DNA of 64,000 nucleotides from Runella defluvii (GTDB taxonomy: Bacteria > Bacteroidota > Bacteroidia > Cytophagales > Spirosomataceae), in assembly GCF_014195535.1 (NCBI RefSeq), contig NZ_JACIBY010000006.1, positions 434,001 through 498,000 of the forward strand, written 5' to 3'. Position 1 is the first letter of the stretch. Every line of letters starts with the position of its first letter. Positions 52,226 through 61,224 of the stretch are shown here, piece after piece. Made by a program: the position numbers and the translations under genes. The notes beneath the pieces were generated by a model that was not told the DNA's origin, ran no database searches, and saw only the letters and a list, made by a program, of their open reading frames with translations.

Positions 52226-55200
52226 TGATGTCTAATTCAACCCTTTTATATCGTTTTTCTGCCCTTTGTTTCGTTACCTACGCGGCCTATGTTTTTGTGG
52301 GCTGTCAATCATCGAGCGAGCCCAAACCGCCTGCCCAATTCCGATTACTAGACGCTTCCGAAACAGGCATTGAGTTTGCCAATACCCTCAAAGCGGATAG
52401 CAAGCTCAATATTTTCAACTACATGTACTTCTACAACGGAAGCGGCGTAGGAGCGGGCGATTTCAACAACGACGGGCTCGTTGATTTGTGCTTTACGGGA
52501 AACCTGTCGGACAACAAACTGTACCTCAATCGGGGCAAGATGAAGTTTGAAGACGTCACCGCTCAAACCAACATCAACCAAAACAAGGCATGGGCCAACG
52601 GCGTGTCGGTAGTGGACATCAACCAAGACGGAAAGCTGGACATTTACATCAGCCAAGTAGGCGGAATCCCGAGTTTGGACGGGCGAAATTTGTTGTTTGT
52701 TTGCAAAGAAATTACGGCAAAAGGAGTCCCAGTTTACGAAGAAAAAGCCAAAGAATATGGCCTCGATTTGAAAGGGCTGGGCACGCAAGCTGCCTTTTTT
52801 GACTACGATTTAGACGGTGATTTGGACTTTTTTCAGCTTAATCATTCCGTCCACCAAAACGGTACATTTGGCTTTCGTTCGGCTTTTCAAGGAACACCGC
52901 ACCCCACGGCAGGCGATAAATTTTTCCGCAACGACAATGGCAAATTTGTGGAAGTTACGCAGCAAGCGCACATCATCGACGACGTGCTGGGTTACGGCTT
53001 GGGCGTAGGCATTGGCGATGTCAACCTCGACGGTTATCCTGACATGTACATCGGGAACGATTTTCACGAAAACGACTACCTCTACCTCAATCAGCGCAAT
53101 GGCTCGTTTGCCGAAGATTCTGAGCGGCAGATTATGCACACGAGTCAGTTTTCGATGGGTATCGACATCGGCGATTTGAACAACGACCTCCTTCCCGAGA
53201 TTATCTCGCTCGACATGCTTCCCAACGACAAAGAAATTTTGAAGCGTTCGGAAGGGGAAGATTCGTACAACATTTTTAAGTACAAAATCCGCCAAGGCTA
53301 CAGCTATCAATTTGCCCGAAATAACCTCCAACTCAACCGAAATGGCCTTTTTTCAGAAATGGGAATGTACGCGGGCGTACACGCCACCGACTGGTCGTGG
53401 TCGCCGCTGATGATGGATTTTGACAACGACGGGAAGAAAGACATTTTCATTTCAAACGGTATTCCCAAACGGATGAACGACATCGACTACATTCAGTTTG
53501 TGTCGGACGAAGCGATTCAGCAAAAAATGAACAAGGGCGAATTTAACGAAGATGACCCCGACGTGGTGGATATTTTGCCCGAAATCAAACTTCCCAATAA
53601 GTTTTACCACAATACCCAAAATCTTCAATTTGCTGATTGGCAAAACACCATTGAAAACGATAAGCCTTCGTTCTCTAACGGTGCGATTTATGCCGACTTG
53701 GACAACGACGGCGACCTCGACGTGATTGCCAACAACATCAACGACAAGGCATTTATCTACGAAAATCTTTCGACAACCAACGAGTCGATTACCCTTCAGA
53801 TCGAAGGAAAAACGGGCAACCGCAACGCGATTGGGGCTAAGTGTTTAGTATTCCGAAAAGGGGAAGTGATTAGCTACGAGAAGTTTCCCGTGCGTGGTTT
53901 TCAGTCGAGCGCTGAGATTCCGTTGGTGGTAGGCGTGGGCAAAATAGACGAAGTGGATTCGCTGCTTTTTGTTTGGCCTAACCAAACCTACCAAGTATTG
54001 CGTAAAGGCGAGTTGAAAAAACAGCTTACACTCGTCCAAAGCGAAAACCTGCCCCGTTTTGATTACCAACGTTTACAAAAACTACTGACGCCCAAAGTTC
54101 CTTTTGAAGACAAAACGACGGCATTAACCCTTGACTTTGTCCACCAAGAAAACAATTTTAACGAACTTGACCGCGAAGCACTCATTCCGCATTTGGCCTC
54201 ATCGGCAGGGCCTGCGGTAGCGATAGCCGATATTAACCACGACGGGCTTGAAGACATTTTCTTGGGCAATGCCCGCGATGCCCTCAGCAAAGTGTATCTC
54301 CAAAATGCCAACGGTAAATTTCAGAATTTGCCCCAACCTACCCTCGAAAAAGACCTGATTTACGAGGATGTGGACGCCCAGTGGGCCGATGTCAACGGCG
54401 ACAAACACCTTGATTTGGTGGTGGCAAGCGGCGGAAATGAGTTTTTTGGTAAAACGTATCAACTCCAGCCACGGGTGTATTTGAACAATGGCCGTGGCCA
54501 ACTGACCCGCAAAGAAGATGCCTTCAAAGACCTCTACGTAACGGCTTCGTGCGTGCGTGCGTTCGATTTTACGGGCGACGGAGCGGTGGATTTGTTCATC
54601 GGTGGACGCTCCATTCCCAAAGCCTACGGCGACAATCCTACTTCGTATTTGCTCGTGAATGATGGCAAAGGAAACTTTACGGACAAAACAACGCAACTCG
54701 CCCCCGAACTGCGCACCATCGGAATGGTGACCAATGTAGAACTGGTGGATTTGAACAAAGACCAACGCCTTGATTTGCTATTGTCCATCGAGTGGAAATC
54801 CCTAACGGTTTTTCACCAAAACAACGGGCGGTTTGAAAAAGCAATACCCCTTGGAAGCAACCAGAAAGGCTGGTGGAATTTTACGTTGACGCATGATTTT
54901 GACCAAGACGGTGATTTGGATATTTTGGCAGGCAATTTGGGGTTAAATAGCCGCATCAAAGCCGCTGAAAAAGAACCTGTTCGGCTGTACGTAGGTGACA
55001 TTGACAAAAACGATCGCGTTGACCAGATTTTGACCTACTACCTCAACGGCGAAGAAACGCTCTTTGCCAATAAAATGGAAACCGACAAGCAGTTTCCCTA
55101 CATCAAAAAAGAATACATCCACGCCCGCGATTTTGCCAAAACGTCGGTAGAAAACCTGTTTGGAAAAGACAAATTGAGCAAAATGGCCGTGTTAGAAGCC

Positions 55201-55587
55201 AACGAATTTGCCAACGGTGTGTTTGTCAACGACGGTAAAGGGAATTTCCAGTTTCAGCCTTTGCCGTACTTGGCGCAGTTGAGCCCGTACAAAACAGCCA
55301 CCATTATCGACGCCAACGGCGACAACCTGCCTGATGTGTTTTTAGGAGGAAATTTTTACGACAACAACATCCAAATGGGGCGGTATGACGCCGATTTTGG
55401 TACTGTTTTGCTCAACAAAGGCAAAAATCAGTTTGAAATTCAACTTTCCCAAGTGCCAATTTACGGGCAAGTTCGGCACATCAAACCGTTTAAAAATTCG
55501 GCAGGAAAATTGTACTGGCTGTTGGCAAAAAACAACGATAAAGCCCAAATTTTATCCCTCACAACCCCAACTTTCCGAAAGTTTTAA
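52225..55587 (+). CDS. VCBS/FG-GAP and ASPIC-UnbV (CRTAC1-like) lipoprotein, copy 2
   Basis: A 1120-residue paralog of copy 1. The ATG at 52225 shares a base with the upstream stop (TGATG). The lipobox is AYVFVGCQSSSEPK, Cys27. FG-GAP calcium loops include GDFNNDGLVD, DINQDGKLD, YDLDGDLDFF and DLDNDGDLDVI. The ASPIC domain lies near 530-610 (NRNAIGAKCLVF, VRGFQSSAEIPLVVGVG). A second propeller follows (DINHDGLEDIF, DVNGDKHLDLVVASGGNEFF). It resembles copies 1 and 3 along its full length but is clearly diverged, so the duplications are old. A long palindrome covers its stop region. Confidence 0.92.
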   Translation: MMSNSTLLYRFSALCFVTYAAYVFVGCQSSSEPKPPAQFRLLDASETGIEFANTLKADSKLNIFNYMYFYNGSGVGAGDFNNDGLVDLCFTGNLSDNKLYLNRGKMKFEDVTAQTNINQNKAWANGVSVVDINQDGKLDIYISQVGGIPSLDGRNLLFVCKEITAKGVPVYEEKAKEYGLDLKGLGTQAAFFDYDLDGDLDFFQLNHSVHQNGTFGFRSAFQGTPHPTAGDKFFRNDNGKFVEVTQQAHIIDDVLGYGLGVGIGDVNLDGYPDMYIGNDFHENDYLYLNQRNGSFAEDSERQIMHTSQFSMGIDIGDLNNDLLPEIISLDMLPNDKEILKRSEGEDSYNIFKYKIRQGYSYQFARNNLQLNRNGLFSEMGMYAGVHATDWSWSPLMMDFDNDGKKDIFISNGIPKRMNDIDYIQFVSDEAIQQKMNKGEFNEDDPDVVDILPEIKLPNKFYHNTQNLQFADWQNTIENDKPSFSNGAIYADLDNDGDLDVIANNINDKAFIYENLSTTNESITLQIEGKTGNRNAIGAKCLVFRKGEVISYEKFPVRGFQSSAEIPLVVGVGKIDEVDSLLFVWPNQTYQVLRKGELKKQLTLVQSENLPRFDYQRLQKLLTPKVPFEDKTTALTLDFVHQENNFNELDREALIPHLASSAGPAVAIADINHDGLEDIFLGNARDALSKVYLQNANGKFQNLPQPTLEKDLIYEDVDAQWADVNGDKHLDLVVASGGNEFFGKTYQLQPRVYLNNGRGQLTRKEDAFKDLYVTASCVRAFDFTGDGAVDLFIGGRSIPKAYGDNPTSYLLVNDGKGNFTDKTTQLAPELRTIGMVTNVELVDLNKDQRLDLLLSIEWKSLTVFHQNNGRFEKAIPLGSNQKGWWNFTLTHDFDQDGDLDILAGNLGLNSRIKAAEKEPVRLYVGDIDKNDRVDQILTYYLNGEETLFANKMETDKQFPYIKKEYIHARDFAKTSVENLFGKDKLSKMAVLEANEFANGVFVNDGKGNFQFQPLPYLAQLSPYKTATIIDANGDNLPDVFLGGNFYDNNIQMGRYDADFGTVLLNKGKNQFEIQLSQVPIYGQVRHIKPFKNSAGKLYWLLAKNNDKAQILSLTTPTFRKF

Positions 55588-55602
55588 AACTTTCGGAAAG
55601 TT
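55569..55602. repeat. Perfect 34-base palindrome with CGAAAGTTTT core
   Basis: The half-site AACTTTCCGAAAGTTTT is followed directly by its exact reverse complement, with no loop. It covers the last codons and stop of the second VCBS gene (stop at 55587). It can form a strong hairpin and may act as terminator; the third VCBS gene then has its own promoter. Related palindromes lie at 62056-62111 and 11751-11783. Confidence 0.8.
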
Positions 55603-55616
55603 CTTGCGGCTTTACG

Positions 55617-55624
55617 TATTTTTG
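55617..55624 (+). promoter_or_regulatory. Bacteroidota -7 element for the third VCBS gene
   Basis: TATTTTTG matches TAnnTTTG, 34 bases before the ATG at 55659 and just after the palindrome. A TTG lies only 10 bases upstream, too close for a -33. Confidence 0.4.
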
Positions 55625-55658
55625 TAAAATAGGCAGCCGTAGAATGGCCCAGTAACCA

Positions 55659-58600
55659 ATGAAGCATTCCTCATTATTTATTATTCTTAGTTTATTTTTA
55701 GGAGCAAGCGGTTGTCAACAATCCGCTCCTGACGACAACCTGTTTGAAACACTTTCTTCGTCTGAAACGGGCATTGAGTTTACCAATCAAATTCTTGACA
55801 AAAAAGAACTGAACATCTTCAACTACCGCAATTTCTACAACGGTGGCGGAGTGGCCATCGCCGATGTCAACAACGACGGCTGGGCGGATATTTACGTAAC
55901 CTCTAATTTTGAAGAAAATAAACTGTACCTCAACAAAGGTAAAAATCCCGAAGAACGCTGGAAATTTGAGGACATTACGGCCAAAGCGAGCGTAGGCGGC
56001 AAAAAGGCTTGGTCCACAGGCGCTACTTTTGCCGACGTCAACGGCGACGGTCTCATGGATATTTATGTCTGCAATGCGGGAAATGTGAAAGGCGATAGCC
56101 GTGGAAATGAACTATTTATCAACCAAGGCATTGGCCCCGACGGCGTGCCTACGTTCATCGATAAAGCCCCCGAATATGGCTTAGTCGATGGGGGATATTC
56201 GACCCACGCCGCCTTTTTTGACTACGACCGCGACGGCGACTTAGACATGTATTTGCTCAACAATAGCTTTACGCCCGTCAACAAACTGCAATACCAAAAC
56301 ATCCGTACCGTTCGCGACTCCCTCGGCGGCCACAAGCTCTTTCGAAATGAAATGATTCAGGGCAGCAAAGGGCAAGAGGCAAGAGGCAAAGGGCAAGGGG
56401 CATCTAAAAACAACCCAATCCGCTTCACCGACGTCTCCGAAGAGGCTGGTATCTACGGGAGTTTGATTGCTTTTGGCTTAGGCGTAACCGTTGGGGACGT
56501 CAATGGCGACAATTGGCTTGATATTTACGTCTCCAACGACTTCTACGAACGCGATTATTTGTACATCAATCAACGCAACGGCACCTTCAAAGAATCGTTG
56601 GAACAAAGCATGAACCACATCAGCATGTCGTCGATGGGAGCGGATATTGCCGACATCAACAACGATGGGCTTTTGGATGTTTTTGTGACCGACATGCTCC
56701 CCCGCGATGATAAACGCCTCAAAACCACCACCGTATTTGAAGGCTACGAACTCACCGAATTTAAACTAAAGCAAGATTATTGGCACCAATACATGCGCAA
56801 TATGCTGCATTTGAATCAGGGGAATCAGTCGATTAGTCCACGGTCCACAGTCGATAGTCCACAGTCGATGGGCGACGCTAAACAGCAAACTCAAAACAGA
56901 AAACTCGAAACAGGAAACCCAAAACAGAATACAGTCCTCCCTCCTACCTTCACTGAAGTGGGGCAAATGGCGGGTGTACATGCAACGGATTGGAGCTGGG
57001 GCGCGTTGATTTTTGACATGGACAACGACGGCCTCAAGGATTTGTTTGTCGCCAACGGCATCATCAAAAACCTCACCGACCAAGACTACGTAGCCTTTTT
57101 GGCCGATAAAGACAATATTCAGGCCATGCTGGAAGGCAGAATGAAGTTCGATTACCGCAAGTTTGTCGATATGATTTCGACCACGCCTATCCCAAATTTT
57201 GCCTTCAAAAACAAGGGAAACCTTGCTTTCGACGACAAAGCACCCGCTTGGGGCTTGGCCGAACCTAGTTTCTCAAACGGGGCCGCCTACGGAGATTTGG
57301 ACAATGACGGAGACTTGGACTTGGTCGTCAACAACAATAATTCGCCGCTCAGCGTGTATCGAAACCACTCGGTTGAAAAACTCAAAACGCGCTTTTTACG
57401 GGTCAATTTAAAAGGCACAAGCGCCAATCCGCACGCCATTGGAGCCAAAGTATCGGTTTACCAAAAAGGCCAAATGCAGTGTTTGCAACAAATGCCGACG
57501 CGCGGCTTTCAGTCATCGAGCGACCTGACGATGGTTTTTGGTTTGGGAAAAAATCCTCAAATCGACTCTTTGGTGGTCATTTGGCCCGACGACCGCAAGC
57601 AAACCCTCACCAACGTCAAGACCGATACTGAATTGGCGTTGAACCACGCCGACGCCCGCGACCTTTGGAAATTTACCCCTCCTCAGTTTACCAACTTACC
57701 TTTCAACGACCTTACTTCGGCCTCGGGGCTGGACTTTTTGCACGAAGAAAACGCCTTTGTGGACTACAACCGCGACGGGCTCCTCAAGCAAATGTACTCG
57801 ACCCAAGGGCCTGCGTTGGCCGTGGGAGATGTCAACGGTGACGGCCTCGACGATGCTTACATTGGCGGAGGGGCGGAAAAACCACGGGCGTTGTTTTTGC
57901 AAACAAGTGCAGGAAAATTTACGAAGTCTAACCAAGCCACGTTCAATACCCCTAGCCAAGCCGACGAAACCGCCGCGTTGTTTTTTGATGCCGATGGTGA
58001 CAAAGACCTTGATTTGTTAGTGGTAAAGGGCGGAAATGAGTTCTTACCTAACGACCCTGCCTTGGCCGATGCACTTTATTTCAACGACGGCAAAGGAAAC
58101 TTTACACTGTCCAACACTTTCCCTAAGTTATTGGACAACGGCTCGTGTGTAGCGGCGGCTGACTACGACCGTGACGGCGACCTTGATGTCTTTGTCGGCA
58201 GTCGGATGGTGTCGGCGCAATATGGTTACAGCCCCAAAAGCCACCTACTCCAAAACGACGGCAAAGGAAATTTTACGGACGTTACCACGCAAACCCTCAC
58301 CAACGGGCAACTGGGGATGGTTACCGACGCCCAATGGACCGACGTTGATAAAGATTCCTACCCCGATTTGGTCGTAGTCGGTGATTGGATGCCGATTACA
58401 GTACTTAAAAATCAAAAAGGAAAATTCATTCCGCAAACCGTTCCACAATCGGAAGGCTGGTGGAACGTCATTGAACCTACGGATATTGACAACGACGGCG
58501 ACATCGACTTTGTGGTCGGAAATTTAGGGCTTAATACCAAACTCAAGTGCTCTGAAAAAGAGCCTGCCGAACTGTATATCAACGACTTTGACCGAAATGG

Positions 58601-59180
58601 TACCGTGGAACAAATCATCGTTTCGTACAATCCTGACGGCAAACCTTACCCGATGGTCTTGAAATCGGATTTGCAAAAAGTATTGCCTGTTATCAACAAG
58701 CGTTTCGTGAAACACGTCGATTACGCAGGGCAACCCATCGACGCATTATTTACCAGCGACCAACTCGAAGGCGTTGAGACCAAAAAAGCCGTGCAAGCGG
58801 CCTCTTCTTTATTACTCAACGATGGCAAAGGAAACTTTACGTTGGTAGCGTTACCGTTGGAAGCCCAATTATCGCCCATTTTTGGCATTGTAGCCACCGA
58901 CTACAACCACGACGGCAAAACCGACTTGTTACTCACAGGCAACTTTTTCGATGTGCTGCCCGAAATAGGACGCTACGACGGCAACGATGGTTTATTGCTT
59001 CAAAATACGGGTAAAAACGCCAGCGGACACCCCACTTTTGCGCCCGTTCGCCCCGCGCAGTCGGGTTTTGCCGTACGCGGACAAGTACGCCGCATGAAAA
59101 CCCTCCGAACGGCCCAAGGGAAGAACTACGTCATTTTGGCCAAAAACAAAGACAAAGTGCAGGTGTTTGGGGTGCAATAA
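55659..59180 (+). CDS. VCBS/FG-GAP and ASPIC-UnbV (CRTAC1-like) lipoprotein, copy 3, with repeat-derived insertions
   Basis: A 1173-residue lipoprotein (FLGASGCQQSAPDDN, Cys19). It shares the two-propeller plan: ADVNNDGWADIYV, DVNGDGLMDIYVCNAG, YDRDGDLDMY, then ASPIC at about 588-670 (NPHAIGAKVSVY, TRGFQSSSDLTMVFGLG), then GDVNGDGLDDAYIGG and DADGDKDLDLLVVKGGNEFL. It is closer to copy 1 than to copy 2. The ASPIC domain begins about 60 residues later than in the paralogs because of two low-complexity insertions, one of about 20 residues near 56359-56410 (GSKGQEARGKGQGAS) and one of about 40 near 56821-56946 (SISPRSTVDSPQSMGDAKQQ onward). Both match the style of intergenic repeats. Confidence 0.92.
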   Translation: MKHSSLFIILSLFLGASGCQQSAPDDNLFETLSSSETGIEFTNQILDKKELNIFNYRNFYNGGGVAIADVNNDGWADIYVTSNFEENKLYLNKGKNPEERWKFEDITAKASVGGKKAWSTGATFADVNGDGLMDIYVCNAGNVKGDSRGNELFINQGIGPDGVPTFIDKAPEYGLVDGGYSTHAAFFDYDRDGDLDMYLLNNSFTPVNKLQYQNIRTVRDSLGGHKLFRNEMIQGSKGQEARGKGQGASKNNPIRFTDVSEEAGIYGSLIAFGLGVTVGDVNGDNWLDIYVSNDFYERDYLYINQRNGTFKESLEQSMNHISMSSMGADIADINNDGLLDVFVTDMLPRDDKRLKTTTVFEGYELTEFKLKQDYWHQYMRNMLHLNQGNQSISPRSTVDSPQSMGDAKQQTQNRKLETGNPKQNTVLPPTFTEVGQMAGVHATDWSWGALIFDMDNDGLKDLFVANGIIKNLTDQDYVAFLADKDNIQAMLEGRMKFDYRKFVDMISTTPIPNFAFKNKGNLAFDDKAPAWGLAEPSFSNGAAYGDLDNDGDLDLVVNNNNSPLSVYRNHSVEKLKTRFLRVNLKGTSANPHAIGAKVSVYQKGQMQCLQQMPTRGFQSSSDLTMVFGLGKNPQIDSLVVIWPDDRKQTLTNVKTDTELALNHADARDLWKFTPPQFTNLPFNDLTSASGLDFLHEENAFVDYNRDGLLKQMYSTQGPALAVGDVNGDGLDDAYIGGGAEKPRALFLQTSAGKFTKSNQATFNTPSQADETAALFFDADGDKDLDLLVVKGGNEFLPNDPALADALYFNDGKGNFTLSNTFPKLLDNGSCVAAADYDRDGDLDVFVGSRMVSAQYGYSPKSHLLQNDGKGNFTDVTTQTLTNGQLGMVTDAQWTDVDKDSYPDLVVVGDWMPITVLKNQKGKFIPQTVPQSEGWWNVIEPTDIDNDGDIDFVVGNLGLNTKLKCSEKEPAELYINDFDRNGTVEQIIVSYNPDGKPYPMVLKSDLQKVLPVINKRFVKHVDYAGQPIDALFTSDQLEGVETKKAVQAASSLLLNDGKGNFTLVALPLEAQLSPIFGIVATDYNHDGKTDLLLTGNFFDVLPEIGRYDGNDGLLLQNTGKNASGHPTFAPVRPAQSGFAVRGQVRRMKTLRTAQGKNYVILAKNKDKVQVFGVQ
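56359..56410 (+). repeat. In-frame minisatellite-like insertion (GGCAAGA/GGGCAAG units)
   Basis: The stretch repeats GGGCAAG, AGGCAAG and AGGCAAAGGG. It encodes a Gly/Lys/Gln-rich loop missing in the two paralogs, where the matching place reads only N-D-N-N-K. Confidence 0.7.
56831..56930 (+). repeat. In-frame insertion of TCGATAGTCCACAG and AAACTC-AAACAG repeats
   Basis: The first part (56831-56872) holds GATTAGTCCACGG, then CAGTCGATAGTCCACAGTCG. The second part (about 56888-56930) is a run of AAACTC, AAACAG and AAACCC units. The first motif is the same as in the intergenic repeat at 61091-61222. The paralogs lack the encoded residues. Confidence 0.75.
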
Positions 59181-59234
59181 ACGGCGATACTGATAAATAA
59201 ATACCTTGTTTGAAAAGTAATATGATATTGTTTA

Positions 59235-59317
59235 TCCCGCAGATAAGCTCATTAGCCGAATTAATCACCCAAAATCTGCGGTTATCTGCGGTTTTAGAAT
59301 CAGCGTAAATCTGCGGG
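59235..59317. repeat. ATCTGCGG-type intergenic repeat
   Basis: CCCGCAGATAA (59235) faces AAATCTGCGGTTATCTGCGG (about 59272-59291) and AAATCTGCGGG (about 59307-59317), giving three direct and one inverted copy of the ATCTGCGG unit. It occupies the gap after the third VCBS gene. The rest of 59181-59551 holds only the CTATGTG repeat. Confidence 0.6.
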
Positions 59318-59480
59318 TAAATTATAAAGAAACTTAATAAACAACGTAATAAAGCGTTTCAAAAAAGTTTTTAAAGCTACTCAAAAAATGAATTGCCCAT
59401 CGCTTCGTTTTTTCACAGTCAATTAGCTCTCTCTTACACGAAGCTTTTTAGTTAACCACATCGATCAGATAGCTTTTGTC

Positions 59481-59535
59481 CATAGAAAACATAGCTGTAT
59501 TTTCTATGTGTTTATTCTCATGTGCTCTATGTGTT
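59481..59535. repeat. CTATGTG-type intergenic repeat, copy 2
   Basis: CATAGAAAACATAG is followed by TTTTCTATGTGTTTATTCTC, then CTCTATGTGTTAAAA. The CTATGTG units correspond to those at 285-330 in the opposite sense. Confidence 0.5.
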
Positions 59536-59551
59536 AAAAAAACTCTTTTCT

Positions 59552-60331
59552 ATGAACCGCTTCCTCGCCTGTTTCCTGCTTTTTGGGGTCAGTTTTCTAC
59601 TTCAAACCAGCCACGCCCAAGCTCCCGTGTCGCCCACTGCCACGACCTTGTCGGCACGGTTTCCTGCTCCTACGGGGTTTCAACGAACTGCCGCTGCGTC
59701 CACCTCTTTTGATGCGTTTTTGCGCCAGCTACCGCTCAAACCTTGGGGAAGCAAGGTGCTCTATTTTGATGGTCGTCCCAAAAACACCCCCGACGTCTAT
59801 GCTTCGGTCGTGGCTCTAGGCATTGGGAAGAAAGACCTGCATCAATGCGCCGATGCCGTCATGCGATTGCGGGCGGAGTATTTGTTTCAGCAAAAGCAGT
59901 TTGACAAAATTCATTTCAATTTTTTGGCCGATGGCAAGCCCCGTTATTTCAGCACCTACGCCAAAGGCAACTATTCGTATCCAACATTTTGGAAGTACAT
60001 GGAGTACATTTTCGCATCGGCCAACACCCGTTCGTTGCACGACGAATTGCAGCCTATCTCCATGCAAAACCTGAAAATTGGCGACGTTTTTATTCAAAAA
60101 GGTGTACCTTTCGGTCATGCGGTGATGGTAGTGGACATGGTTCAACATCCTACAACGGGGCAAAAATTGTTTTTGTTGGCCCAAAGCTACATGCCTGCCC
60201 AAGAAACCCAGATTTTGAAAAATCCCAACAATACCGCCCTTAGCCCGTGGTATGAACTTAAAAACGAGACGTTGGAAACCCCCGAATGGACCTTTGAACC
60301 CAGTGATGTACGACGTTTTAAGGAAAACTAA
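59552..60331 (+). CDS. Secreted DUF4846 protein
   Basis: A 259-residue exported protein. MNRFLACFLLFGVSFLLQTS to HAQ is the signal peptide, so I start here and not 30 bases upstream. The mature part matches DUF4846: SSFDAFLRQLPLKPWGSKVL is replaced here by TSFDAFLRQLPLKPWGSKVL, then LYFDGRPKN, CADAVMRLRAEYLFQQ, IHFNFLADGKPRYFS, IGDVFIQKGVPFGHAVMVVD with the conserved G-H-A, and LLAQSYMPAQETQIL. The GHAxxVVD..A-Q-S-Y-x-P-A-Q pattern hints at an NlpC/P60- or CHAP-like fold. Function is unknown. The M15 peptidase gene follows after 12 bases, so a shared role in the cell wall is a fair guess. Confidence 0.85.
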   Translation: MNRFLACFLLFGVSFLLQTSHAQAPVSPTATTLSARFPAPTGFQRTAAASTSFDAFLRQLPLKPWGSKVLYFDGRPKNTPDVYASVVALGIGKKDLHQCADAVMRLRAEYLFQQKQFDKIHFNFLADGKPRYFSTYAKGNYSYPTFWKYMEYIFASANTRSLHDELQPISMQNLKIGDVFIQKGVPFGHAVMVVDMVQHPTTGQKLFLLAQSYMPAQETQILKNPNNTALSPWYELKNETLETPEWTFEPSDVRRFKEN

Positions 60332-60343
60332 CTAGCCCAAACG

Positions 60344-61093
60344 ATGTCATTTTTCAAGCCTTTTCTTCTTGTTTTTTTTGTCCTACTCAGCCTCACTAGC
60401 CGTGCTCAGTCGGAATACCTGCGGGCTTACCCCGACCACATTGTGCGGGCTACGTCCCGAGGCATTGTGTGGAAAGACTCCACCCTCATGCCTTTTGACG
60501 ACGGACAAAAAAAGACCTTTGCCGAACTTCTCCAAAACGCCGACTTGGAAGATCAACTGGTGCAGAAGTATTCCAAAAAACGCCAAGAAAAAGCTCCCCA
60601 ACTCAACCACGACCCAGGGAGGTTTCGGTACGAGCCTTTTTTTAGAAAAATGTACGGAAATACCGAAGCGGAAGTCCGCAAAAATCTCGTTGAGATTGTG
60701 TGGCTTCCCAAGACCCTGAAGAAGAAATTATTGGTATCAAAAATCAACAACGTACACCAGCATTTTCAAGCCGTTTCGGACGAATTAGAACGCCATCCCG
60801 AATTGCTCAAGTACGTCGATAATCCTGCGGGGACATTTGTGTGGCGACTTATCAGCGGCACCAACCGCCTCAGTATGCACAGCTACGGCGTAGCCATCGA
60901 CATCAACCTCAATTTGTCGCATTATTGGCAGTGGGATTGTCGTTGTAAAGACGAAAATGTACCACTCTCCTACCGCAATAAGATAGCCGCTCAAGTAGTA
61001 GAAATCTTTGAAAAACACGGCTTTATCTGGGGCGGAAAGTGGTATCACTACGACACCATGCACTTCGAATATCGTCCTGAGTTGCTTTTTTAG
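60344..61093 (+). CDS. M15-family (VanY-like) peptidoglycan peptidase
   Basis: A 249-residue exported zinc peptidase; MSFFKPFLLVFFVLLSLTSRAQ is the signal. The M15_4 metal site is seen as SMHSYGVAIDINL (H-x6-D) and WYHYDTMHFEYRPE (the final H). GFIWGGKW precedes the last histidine as in relatives. A conserved early part (RFRYEPFFRKMYG) is typical of the Bacteroidota group. It probably cuts L-Ala-D-Glu or D-Ala bonds of the wall. It lies in a two-gene operon with the DUF4846 gene and ends at the inverted-repeat element at 61091. Confidence 0.88.
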   Translation: MSFFKPFLLVFFVLLSLTSRAQSEYLRAYPDHIVRATSRGIVWKDSTLMPFDDGQKKTFAELLQNADLEDQLVQKYSKKRQEKAPQLNHDPGRFRYEPFFRKMYGNTEAEVRKNLVEIVWLPKTLKKKLLVSKINNVHQHFQAVSDELERHPELLKYVDNPAGTFVWRLISGTNRLSMHSYGVAIDINLNLSHYWQWDCRCKDENVPLSYRNKIAAQVVEIFEKHGFIWGGKWYHYDTMHFEYRPELLF

Positions 61094-61222
61094 TCGATGG
61101 TCGATAGTCCACAGACGATAGTCGATAGTCCACGGTTAGAAGTTGTTAGTCAATAGTCAATGGTCCACAGATTTTTAGTTGGCTGTAATTACTATGGACA
61201 GTGGACTATCGACCATGGACTA
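61091..61222. repeat. Repeat element with terminal inverted copies of TCGATAGTCCAC
   Basis: TAGTCGATGGTCGATAGTCC at 61091-61110 pairs, with one mismatch, with the stretch ending at 61222 (GTGGACTATCGACCATGGAC). Between them lie further copies (GTCGATAGTCCACGG, GTCAATGGTCCACAG). The element overlaps the M15 stop and separates convergent genes. The same unit is inside the third VCBS gene. Confidence 0.75.
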
Positions 61223-61224
61223 CT

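Noticed and set aside
55569-55602. Phage or plasmid attachment site
   Set aside because: No integrase, tRNA or direct repeat pair is nearby; the palindrome fits a hairpin family at gene ends better.
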